5,353 nucleotides of DNA from Myxococcales bacterium (GTDB lineage: Bacteria > Myxococcota > Polyangia > Polyangiales > Polyangiaceae): NCBI GenBank assembly GCA_020430865.1, contig JAGQIY010000699.1:1-5353 (forward strand), given 5' to 3'. The notes beneath the pieces were generated by a model. The model saw nothing but the letters and a program-made list of their open reading frames with translations. It was not told where the DNA came from and did not search any database. Each line of letters begins with the position of its first letter. The first letter of the stretch is position 1. Of this stretch, positions 1 to 5,353 are shown piece after piece. A program made the position numbers and the translations under genes.

Positions 1-2
1 CC

Positions 3-461
3 AATGCTGCAGGTTTGGGATGGATCGGCTGCGATTCCAGTCTGAAAGCGGCGGCGCTCGCCATAGGTCGGCTCGGCGAAGCTGGGATAGCGCCGGGGGC
101 GATCGACTGGCGTGGTGGGCCGTCGACTAGGGCAGAGGCAGAGAAGCTCGCGCAGAGCGACGCTGAGGCGTTCGGGGTGTGGGCCACCGGGATGCTTGGT
201 CTGCTACCAGACCCCAAGCTCCATTCTCGCGACGTGCTGTTTGCTCGCAGTGAGCGCGGTGCGCGCGCCGTAGCTGGAGCACGCGTGAACATGACCCACC
301 TCCAGACCCTGGCTGATGCGCCAGGAGCCACACGGTACGCGGTCAGTGTGACGCCTGCGCCTGAACACCCCGAAGTCCACTCGGTGCCGGTGGAACTGAT
401 CGCCGCGAGCGCCGCGCGTCACCGTGCACCGATGGGTATGCGAGGGCGCTGTGGCGGGTGA
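3..461 (+). CDS. C-terminal part of an unrecognised protein (5' end outside window)
   Basis: The frame is open from the first complete codon of the window to a TGA at 459-461, giving 152 visible residues; the real start is probably upstream. Codons look genuinely coding, with mostly G or C at the third position. I recognise no domain. The segment is Ala/Gly-rich and appears soluble, with no membrane span or signal peptide in view. Visible stretches include GWIGCDSSLKAAALAIG near the left edge, LLPDPKLHSRDVLFAR in the middle, and RYAVSVTPAPEHP followed by VHSVPVELIAAS near the end. The last residues (after about base 430) lie inside the start region of the methyltransferase gene in another frame and may be poorly conserved. 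Its same-strand overlap with a restriction-modification operon suggests co-transcription and perhaps a role in that system, but this is inference. A frameshifted N-terminal extension of the methyltransferase is a less likely alternative. Confidence 0.6.
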   Translation, partial: NAAGLGWIGCDSSLKAAALAIGRLGEAGIAPGAIDWRGGPSTRAEAEKLAQSDAEAFGVWATGMLGLLPDPKLHSRDVLFARSERGARAVAGARVNMTHLQTLADAPGATRYAVSVTPAPEHPEVHSVPVELIAASAARHRAPMGMRGRCGG

Positions 462-1662
462 CGTGCGCGGGCACGACGCTGGAGCTCTGTCGGATCTCGA
501 CCTCCAGGCCATCTCCTTCATCCCGCCTGGTGGCAACTGGCGGAGTCTTCCCGAGGACTTCCCCTCTGCAAGGGTGAAGCAGATTCGTGAAGGGGCGGCT
601 CTCGGCACCGGCAGCCGCTCCAGCTACTACGGCCGCCTGACGTGGGACTCGACCGCGTCCACGATCGCGACGTACTTCGTGAGACCCGGCAACGGCGCGA
701 ACATCCATCCCTCTGCGGACCGTACGCTCACGTATCGGGAAGCCGCCCGGCTACAGGGATTTCAGGACTGCGTCATCTTTCAGGGTACTCGACGGGCCAG
801 GGCGATGCAGATCGGGAACGCCGTGCCCCCGCCGGTGGCCGCTTGGCTGGCATCCGCCCTTCCGGCACGCGGTGGCGCCGTAGAACTGTTTGCTGGTGCG
901 GGTGGACTTGCGGCCGGCATCCAGGCAGCAGGGTTCGAGACGGTCGCGGTGGCGGACCACGACGCGGCGGCACTCAGGACGTTGCAGTCGTACTTGTCTC
1001 CGCGCGTCCCCGCTGAGGCCAGCGATCTGTCACGCAAGGACGCGAGGGAGCGTCTCGTTTCTCAGGTGAAGGCAGTCCTCGGCAAAGAACGCCTTGCCCT
1101 AGTAGCAGGCGGTCCGCCATGCCAGGGGTTCTCCAATGCCGGTAGCAATAGGCTCTTCGAGGATCCCCGGAACGAGCTTCCGGACGCTTTCTTGTGGATG
1201 ATCCAGAAGCTTCGCCCCCGGCAGGTCCTGTTCGAGAATGTTGCAGCGTTGAGTTGGAAGTCGCGCCGCCCTTGGTTCAACAGCCTGCTCGGACACCTTG
1301 AGGACATGCGCTACGTCGTGCGGTGGAGAGTGGTGCACTGCGAAGCCCTCGGCTTGCCCCAGCGGCGACGCCGACTGGTCGTGGTGGGCACCGACAGCTC
1401 GCTCCCCCCCTACGAATTCCCCACGGGTCCGCACAAGATTCTGGAGCCAGCCTACAGAGGCGACGCGCAGCCAGAACTCGCCACTGCTGGACTTCCACCA
1501 AGCGTGCGGGATGCCATCGGAGACCTCCCGGAGAACGCAGCTGATAGCGAGAAAGACGCTGTAGTACTGGTCGACGACGGGAACCGCAGCCTCTTTCGGC
1601 AATACGTGCGCGGCGACCTCAGCCTGAGGCAGTACGTCAAGGCCTTGGAGGCAATCAAGTGA
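424..1662 (+). CDS. DNA (cytosine-5-)-methyltransferase, circularly permuted motif order
   Basis: Transfers a methyl group from S-adenosylmethionine to C5 of cytosine in a specific DNA site, here presumably protecting host DNA from the nuclease encoded downstream. Numbering from GTG 424: residues 22-99 match the end of a target-recognition region (IPPGGNW 33-39, YGRLTWD 69-75). Motif IX follows (R100-TLT, REAARLQGF 105-113) and motif X (QIGNAVPP 129-136). Only then comes motif I (ELFAGAGGL 154-162), motif IV with the catalytic Cys (GGPPCQGFS 229-237, C233), motif VI (ENV 271-273), motif VIII (QRRRR 313-317) and VRDAIGDL (361-368). Each motif occurs once, so this is a true permutation like that known for M.BssHII rather than a duplication; all core residues are present. 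The start is uncertain: GTG 424, GTG 451 (GAGGG at 442-446) and GTG 463 are in frame, and all keep the homologous region. The stop overlaps the next start by 4 nt. Site specificity cannot be read by eye. Confidence 0.93.
   Translation: MHRWVCEGAVAGDVRGHDAGALSDLDLQAISFIPPGGNWRSLPEDFPSARVKQIREGAALGTGSRSSYYGRLTWDSTASTIATYFVRPGNGANIHPSADRTLTYREAARLQGFQDCVIFQGTRRARAMQIGNAVPPPVAAWLASALPARGGAVELFAGAGGLAAGIQAAGFETVAVADHDAAALRTLQSYLSPRVPAEASDLSRKDARERLVSQVKAVLGKERLALVAGGPPCQGFSNAGSNRLFEDPRNELPDAFLWMIQKLRPRQVLFENVAALSWKSRRPWFNSLLGHLEDMRYVVRWRVVHCEALGLPQRRRRLVVVGTDSSLPPYEFPTGPHKILEPAYRGDAQPELATAGLPPSVRDAIGDLPENAADSEKDAVVLVDDGNRSLFRQYVRGDLSLRQYVKALEAIK
1647..1651 (+). promoter_or_regulatory. Ribosome binding site for the 324-residue gene
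   Basis: A perfect GGAGG lies 7 nt before the GTG at 1659 and inside the end of the methyltransferase gene. It decides the GTG start, whose last two bases and following A form the TGA stop of the methyltransferase. Translation is therefore probably coupled but also independently well initiated. Confidence 0.75.
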
Positions 1663-2633
1663 GCACGGTTGTCACACTGGGCAAGTTGAAAGAAGCTCTG
1701 GTGAGGATACGTTCGTCGAACCACTTTCAGCCGACGCAGCATCGGATGAACGTAAGGATGTTGTTCGCGATTATTGCTCTCGGGCACCTTCGGCGCTGCG
1801 ACGAAATTGGAAGTTGGTCTACAGGTGTCGCCACAATGTCCTGGCGCAATCCGAGCGCCGGTCGTCGGAATCTTCTAATCAACGCGATCGAGGATCTCTT
1901 CACGTTCCCAACATTGACGCTGATCGGCCACCGCGATCAGGTGTGGAGAAAGATCGGCACCGGTAGCGCCACGACCTACGAGCACTCGGACGATATACCT
2001 TCCGTAGCGGCTCTCGACCCGTTGAGCGATCTGCCTCCGAAACCGGGACCTGCAAAGCCGTGCCGTTTGGTCTTTGCTGATGGCGCATCGATGAAGCGTT
2101 GGAGCACAAGTATTGACCTCGACAGCGCACGATGGTGGTGGGGCGACAAAGTGCCCTACGGCCGCGCGGTCAAATCCGAATTCAACCCTGGCAATACCAT
2201 TAACACGCAGCAAGGAGTGGAGTGCTTTTACCCCGTCCATGGAAAGTCTCGCCCCGCCGTCGTCGCCACCCTGGCGATTGCACGTCCGCAGTGCAGCGAG
2301 TTCAGCGGTAGTCCGGGAGACGGAACTTGCACCGTCGCGCCCTCTTCGGAGAAATGCATGGCCGCTGGGAAGTCGGTGGTGTGGCCCCGTGTTGTCCTGA
2401 CTAACCCCGCGGCCACGGGTGAGTGGGGCGTTGCCCCAGACGGGTTCGAGACGCTGCGTGAGCATGTGGGGACCAGCACGTTTGGTGAGTTCCGTGAGGA
2501 CCTCGCGGTGATCGCAGGTGCGTGCAAGGCGCTCCGGGAAGGTCACGACTTCCGAAACGGTACAATCGTGACCGATATCTCCTGGCTCCGGTCGCAGCTC
2601 TCTGACGATGCTTGGGAGGCTCTCCGTCCATGA
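1659..2633 (+). CDS. Unknown 324-residue protein of the restriction-modification operon; candidate specificity subunit
   Basis: I do not recognise a family. The GTG start is well supported by GGAGG 7 nt upstream and a 4-nt overlap with the methyltransferase stop. The protein appears soluble and mixed in composition. The first ~90 residues are helical and basic-looking (HFQPTQHRMNVRMLFAIIALGHLRR-like stretch near residues 20-45). The middle holds a Trp triplet at 159-161 followed by G-D (RWWWGD), and later a VVATLAIARP strand-like segment. Cys at 189, 212, 224 and 233 do not form a canonical zinc motif. No Walker motif, methyltransferase motif or clear PD-(D/E)XK pair is visible. Its position between the methyltransferase and the McrB-like gene matches ydiR in the BsuM system, whose restriction activity needs three genes. 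I infer a DNA-recognition or adaptor role; a second nuclease is not excluded. The 5' third is less GC-rich than its neighbours (67 of 120 bases in 1741-1860). Confidence 0.85.
   Translation: MSTVVTLGKLKEALVRIRSSNHFQPTQHRMNVRMLFAIIALGHLRRCDEIGSWSTGVATMSWRNPSAGRRNLLINAIEDLFTFPTLTLIGHRDQVWRKIGTGSATTYEHSDDIPSVAALDPLSDLPPKPGPAKPCRLVFADGASMKRWSTSIDLDSARWWWGDKVPYGRAVKSEFNPGNTINTQQGVECFYPVHGKSRPAVVATLAIARPQCSEFSGSPGDGTCTVAPSSEKCMAAGKSVVWPRVVLTNPAATGEWGVAPDGFETLREHVGTSTFGEFREDLAVIAGACKALREGHDFRNGTIVTDISWLRSQLSDDAWEALRP
2615..2619 (+). promoter_or_regulatory. Ribosome binding site for the McrB-like gene
   Basis: GGAGG lies 10 nt before the ATG at 2630, within the last codons of the upstream gene. This supports ATG 2630, which forms an ATGA overlap with the upstream stop, over the in-frame TTG at 2612 that lies before the GGAGG. 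Confidence 0.6.
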
Positions 2634-3856
2634 AATGGCCCTATCTTGGCGTTACAAACGCCTTCTGTGATGTGCTAAAGCATCGACGTATCGTCCTCTC
2701 AAGAGACGAATGCCGCGACCTCGTGTCGGCGGCTCTATCGTCGCAACTGCTCTTCATGGCGGGCCCTTCCGGTACTGGCAAGAGCGCCGTTGCCGAGGCG
2801 TTGGCGGCGCTCTTCACGCATGCCGACCGGAGGCGACGGATCCAGGTGCCGCTCGGCGTCGCAACGGAGAGCGAACTGCTCGGCTACCCGACCACCATCG
2901 GTGGTGTACTCCGCTATCAGCCGTCCGCATGGCTCGACGTGTTCCAGGGGTTGGGGCCTGCCGGCACTGCGGCGGGAGGTGCGGCACCGCTGGTGCTTGG
3001 CGCGCAACAGACCACGCCCGGGCCACCGAGCTCGGCTGAGATTTGCCCTCCTGTAATGATCTTCGAGGAAGCGAACCTTGGCACAATGGAGGGCTACCTC
3101 TCGTCGTTCATGCGGGACTTTTCGGGATTGTCCTCAGAAAAGGTCGTTCTCACCCTGCACGGGTCCAATGCCTCGGTCGAAAGGACGGGTGGAGGGACCG
3201 CAGTCCCGAAGTCGATGGAGGTCGGGCTATGGCCTCGCGTGATCGCCACCCTGAACGTCGACCAAACCGCCGAACCGCCGTCTCGCAAGGTGGCAGCCCG
3301 TGGCTTAGCTATCGTCCTGGAACCTCCCGAACTGACACTGGATGACCTGCGACATTCAGTACTCGGCGGTGGTGAGCCTGCGCCGCCTGGATACGAATAC
3401 TTCCAAGCGTTGGGAAGGCCAACGGACGCGATCCAAGCACTGAATGTGCATGACACCGCGCTGTTTGACAGCGTGGTGTCGGACGTGCACGCCGCGGCGA
3501 TAGCTGTGGCCGCAGTGCTCAAGCTTCCTCCGATCATCAGTCCACGCAACCTCCTGCGGATGGTTGCCTTCACCTCCACGTACCTGCTCGTCGGGCTTGG
3601 TGAAGGCGAAGGAACGGAGTCCGCAGAGCTGCTGCGAAAGCTGGGGTTAGAATACGCAGTCCTTCATATCGTTCTGCCGAGTCTCTCCGAGGAGAACTTC
3701 CACCGCGTCCGCGAAGCCATCGGTACCTCTGCGGGGATGCAGTTCGCTCCGCTTGCTAGTGCATCGGCGACGATGGAACGCAGTCCGCTGCATAGGCGTC
3801 TACAGACGGTTTCTGCGGGTCGCGCTGCAACGGACTTCTGGTCGGCGTTGTCGTGA
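2630..3856 (+). CDS. McrB-like AAA+ NTPase, restriction motor subunit
   Basis: A 408-residue AAA+ protein from ATG 2630. Numbered from that Met: Walker A is GPSGTGKS at 45-52. An McrB-type LLGYPTT segment lies at 83-89, before YQPSAWL (96-102). A Gly/Ala/Pro-rich stretch covers about 107-137. Walker B is MIFEEANL (143-150), continuing into MEGYLSSFM (153-161), which matches the McrB pattern DExNLA..E.Yfs.fl. Sensor 1 is TLNVDQT (207-213), followed by SRKVAARG (218-225), the equivalent of the KVLDRA segment with the arginine. By family knowledge such proteins form hexamers that hydrolyse GTP or ATP and drive a McrC-like nuclease along DNA; the nucleotide used here is unknown. Only 44 residues precede Walker A, so the N-terminal DNA-binding domain of classical McrB is missing. 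Two deviations: Walker B has Glu146 where Asp is usual, and Ala223 replaces the Asp before Arg224. It is coupled to both neighbours by a 4-nt overlap upstream and direct abutment downstream. Confidence 0.9.
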   Translation: MKWPYLGVTNAFCDVLKHRRIVLSRDECRDLVSAALSSQLLFMAGPSGTGKSAVAEALAALFTHADRRRRIQVPLGVATESELLGYPTTIGGVLRYQPSAWLDVFQGLGPAGTAAGGAAPLVLGAQQTTPGPPSSAEICPPVMIFEEANLGTMEGYLSSFMRDFSGLSSEKVVLTLHGSNASVERTGGGTAVPKSMEVGLWPRVIATLNVDQTAEPPSRKVAARGLAIVLEPPELTLDDLRHSVLGGGEPAPPGYEYFQALGRPTDAIQALNVHDTALFDSVVSDVHAAAIAVAAVLKLPPIISPRNLLRMVAFTSTYLLVGLGEGEGTESAELLRKLGLEYAVLHIVLPSLSEENFHRVREAIGTSAGMQFAPLASASATMERSPLHRRLQTVSAGRAATDFWSALS

Positions 3857-5293
3857 ATGGCGCTACTGGAAATCGACCTCCCGCGTCTCCGATGCATCCT
3901 GGAAGTGCCCGGCCAGCCGGTGTGGCCAGACCGTCAGCCTTACGATGCGCTCTCGGTTCGTGCGCGTGGTGATGCAGGGTGGCTGATGTGTCCGTCGGCA
4001 GGAGGCTCAGACGAGCCTGATCTTGTTGGCGACCTTGTTGTGCCGTGCGAGCTGCCTGACGGCAGCTTCGAGAGCATCCTCGTCGGTCGGCTCCACCTCC
4101 CACGTCCATTCGCACCTGACGACCTGGCCGTACTCCGCAGCGCAAGCGACGAACTCCGGATCATCATGACGATGGAAGCCGTCGCTGAGGGGCGGCTCGG
4201 GCTGACTGAGGAGGCGATTCGTGCGGGTTCGCGTGAAGGCTTCGACATACGAGCGCTCGTCGACCTTGGCTGGGCGGTAGCCGCGCTGCGACAATGGCCG
4301 CAGCGTCGCAGTCGCAGAATTGGCCGGTATCCACCAGAGATCATCAGAGGCCTCACCGATGAACCGGAGACGTTTCGTGAAGCGGCGGCTGGTCGAATTG
4401 CGATCGTCGATGGCCAGCCAGACAAGTCGGTCAGACATCTGGTCGCTCCCGCGCCGTGGACCTCGGCACGTCTCGCAGGGCTCTTCTATGACATCGCCAA
4501 CGCTTTGGAGAGCGCGCGGGTCGCTGAACATCTGGCGGAGGAACTACGGCATGCGGCGGCGGTTTCAAAGCCCAGGGGACGGCGGCCGGATGCAGCACGC
4601 TCCGCGTGGCCTCAGAAGTTCCGCATCGCCTGGGACGCCGGCCTCGCGCTTCTAACTGCGCCACGTCGCGCGCCGGGCGCTGGCGACGAGCGCCAGCCGC
4701 TCCAGCCAGCATGGTCGATGTACCAGGATTGGGTCACGATGGAGGTAGTGCGAGCCATCGACACAGCGCTGGGCCCGTTCCGGCGCGGAGGCGTGTCCAC
4801 GGCGAGGCGTCTTCGGCCGCTAGGAGAATCACCTCTGTTGGGATGGGCAACGAGTGAATGGGTGATTGATCTCTGGGTGACGCCAACTATCGGCTCTGCG
4901 GGTGCGCCGCGACACATCGAGGACATTTACGCCGCCGGACTCGCCCCGGATATCCTACTGGTTCGCCGGGCCCGACATTGCATCAGCGACCTCGGTGAAA
5001 GCCCACCGGCCACCCTGAAGACGATCGTCTTCGACGCGAAGCGGTACTCTGGTCGCCCGGAATCTCCGGGCGTATTGTCGGCGGGAACCGTGGCCTCTGA
5101 GGCGAGCAAGTACCTCTGGGCGTTTCGTAGTCCCGACAATGCCCATCAGCACCAAGTGGACGGCGTAGTCCTGGTGTCCCCTGGAGGCGGACCTGTCTTC
5201 AGGGAGCCTGCACGAACCCATGTGGTTCGCGCTTGCCCTGGCAGGAGCACTGCGCTCGTTGCCTACATCAACGCCTTCGTTGATGTAGCTTGA
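3857..5293 (+). CDS. McrC/DUF2357-type restriction endonuclease subunit, PD-(D/E)XK fold
   Basis: A 478-residue protein whose C-terminal part carries a PD-(D/E)XK nuclease core. Asp365 lies in APDILLV (363-369), and Asp393 and Lys395 in IVFDAKRY (390-397). Upstream, MYQDWVTMEVV (288-298, with Glu296) fits the YExW helix typical of McrC/DUF2357 and LlaJI-like proteins. Downstream, EASKYLWAFR resembles their conserved KYRDA helix. It is inferred to cut DNA as the partner of the McrB-like NTPase encoded just before it. The first ~280 residues have no motif I know; they may contain the docking domain that stimulates the NTPase, as in McrC, or contact DNA. The basic patch QRRSRRIGR (near residue 150) and KPRGRRP (near 236) are visible. 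The ATG directly follows the upstream TGA with no spacer and no convincing Shine-Dalgarno, so synthesis probably depends on termination-reinitiation. The last codons form a perfect hairpin. Confidence 0.88.
   Translation: MALLEIDLPRLRCILEVPGQPVWPDRQPYDALSVRARGDAGWLMCPSAGGSDEPDLVGDLVVPCELPDGSFESILVGRLHLPRPFAPDDLAVLRSASDELRIIMTMEAVAEGRLGLTEEAIRAGSREGFDIRALVDLGWAVAALRQWPQRRSRRIGRYPPEIIRGLTDEPETFREAAAGRIAIVDGQPDKSVRHLVAPAPWTSARLAGLFYDIANALESARVAEHLAEELRHAAAVSKPRGRRPDAARSAWPQKFRIAWDAGLALLTAPRRAPGAGDERQPLQPAWSMYQDWVTMEVVRAIDTALGPFRRGGVSTARRLRPLGESPLLGWATSEWVIDLWVTPTIGSAGAPRHIEDIYAAGLAPDILLVRRARHCISDLGESPPATLKTIVFDAKRYSGRPESPGVLSAGTVASEASKYLWAFRSPDNAHQHQVDGVVLVSPGGGPVFREPARTHVVRACPGRSTALVAYINAFVDVA
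5263..5288 (+). repeat. Perfect 11-bp inverted repeat (hairpin) in the last codons of the nuclease gene
   Basis: CTACATCAACG at 5263-5273 and its exact reverse complement CGTTGATGTAG at 5278-5288 flank a 4-nt CCTT loop. The repeat ends two bases before the TGA at 5291-5293. In RNA it would fold into a strong stem, compatible with transcription termination or 3'-end protection of the operon mRNA. No run of U follows, so it is not a classical intrinsic terminator; high-GC actinobacteria do use hairpins lacking a U-tract. A dyad protein-binding site is the alternative. Confidence 0.6.
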
Positions 5294-5307
5294 GCACCTG
5301 GGTCCCC

Positions 5308-5353
5308 GTGAGGGCAACCCCGCCGAATCCGAGCGAAGCCATGGGGTTTCTAC
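5308..5353 (+). CDS. Possible start of a further gene (truncated by window end)
   Basis: From GTG 5308 an open frame runs to the end of the window, giving about 15 residues (VRATPPNPSEAMGFL) with an in-frame ATG at 5341. It lies only 14 nt after the nuclease stop and on the same strand, so it could be the next operon member. No good Shine-Dalgarno is seen, and the fragment is too short to assign. The other frames in this 60-base tail show nothing of note. Confidence 0.2.
   Translation, partial: MRATPPNPSEAMGFL

Noticed and set aside
424..870. Remnant tail of a separate, broken methyltransferase placed before a second one
   Set aside because: Motifs IX and X occur only once and in frame with motifs I-VIII, and the following enzyme lacks exactly these parts, so a single permuted enzyme explains everything; not fully excluded without upstream sequence.
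642..1016. Alternative + strand frame inside the methyltransferase gene
   Set aside because: Its translation is Arg/Gly-rich with no motif, while the overlapping frame carries methyltransferase motifs IX, X and I.
2289..2357. Cysteines 212, 224 and 233 of the unknown protein as a zinc site
   Set aside because: Spacing of 11 and 8 residues with no CxxC or CxxH pair; no support for metal binding.
2710..3056. Alternative + strand frames inside the NTPase gene
   Set aside because: Low-complexity translations overlapping the Walker A region of the true frame; shadows.
127..5317. Many long open frames on the - strand (for example 1875-2546, 1099-1602, 4007-4531)
   Set aside because: They lie entirely opposite genes with clear protein motifs, are rich in Arg/Ser/Pro low-information sequence, and are the expected by-product of high GC content.
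5316..5348. AACCCC / GGGGTT inverted repeat after the nuclease gene
   Set aside because: Only 6 bp with a 21-nt loop, easily expected by chance in G/C-rich DNA.
1..5353. Promoters, tRNA/rRNA genes, CRISPR arrays, insertion-sequence ends
   Set aside because: No intergenic space within 3-5293, no repeated spacer-like units, and no transposase motif or paired terminal repeat were seen.

Overview
The window is a compact, high-GC, one-strand gene cluster from a bacterium with frequent GTG starts and strong G/C bias at third codon positions. This suits an actinobacterium or another high-GC lineage, but nothing in the sequence fixes the taxon. All recognisable genes are on the + strand. They overlap or abut from base 3 to base 5293, so no internal promoter or intergenic gap of any size is present.

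Layout: (1) bases 3-461 hold the 3' end of an unrecognised gene that enters from the left. (2) Bases 424-1662 encode a DNA cytosine-C5 methyltransferase whose conserved motifs are circularly permuted: target-recognition part, IX and X come first, then I, IV, VI and VIII. (3) Bases 1659-2633 encode a 324-residue protein I cannot assign to a family. (4) Bases 2630-3856 encode a McrB-like AAA+ NTPase with almost nothing in front of its ATPase core. (5) Bases 3857-5293 encode a McrC/DUF2357-type protein with a C-terminal PD-(D/E)XK nuclease core. A perfect 11-bp inverted repeat sits in the last codons of gene 5. The final 60 bases may hold the first codons of a further gene.

Reading: genes 2-5 look like one restriction-modification operon of the BsuM/LlaJI kind. 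In those systems C5-methyltransferase(s) protect the host, and a McrB-like motor plus a McrC-like nuclease (in BsuM also a third restriction gene of unclear role) cut unmodified DNA. The layout methyltransferase, unknown protein, McrB-like, nuclease parallels BsuM ydiO/ydiP, ydiR, ydiS, ydjA of Bacillus subtilis. Because the McrB-like protein lacks an N-terminal DNA-binding domain, the unknown 324-residue protein is the best candidate for target recognition. The least familiar points are the combination of a permuted methyltransferase with a McrBC-type restriction module, and the uncharacterised third subunit. Family calls rest on motifs read by eye; no database search was run.
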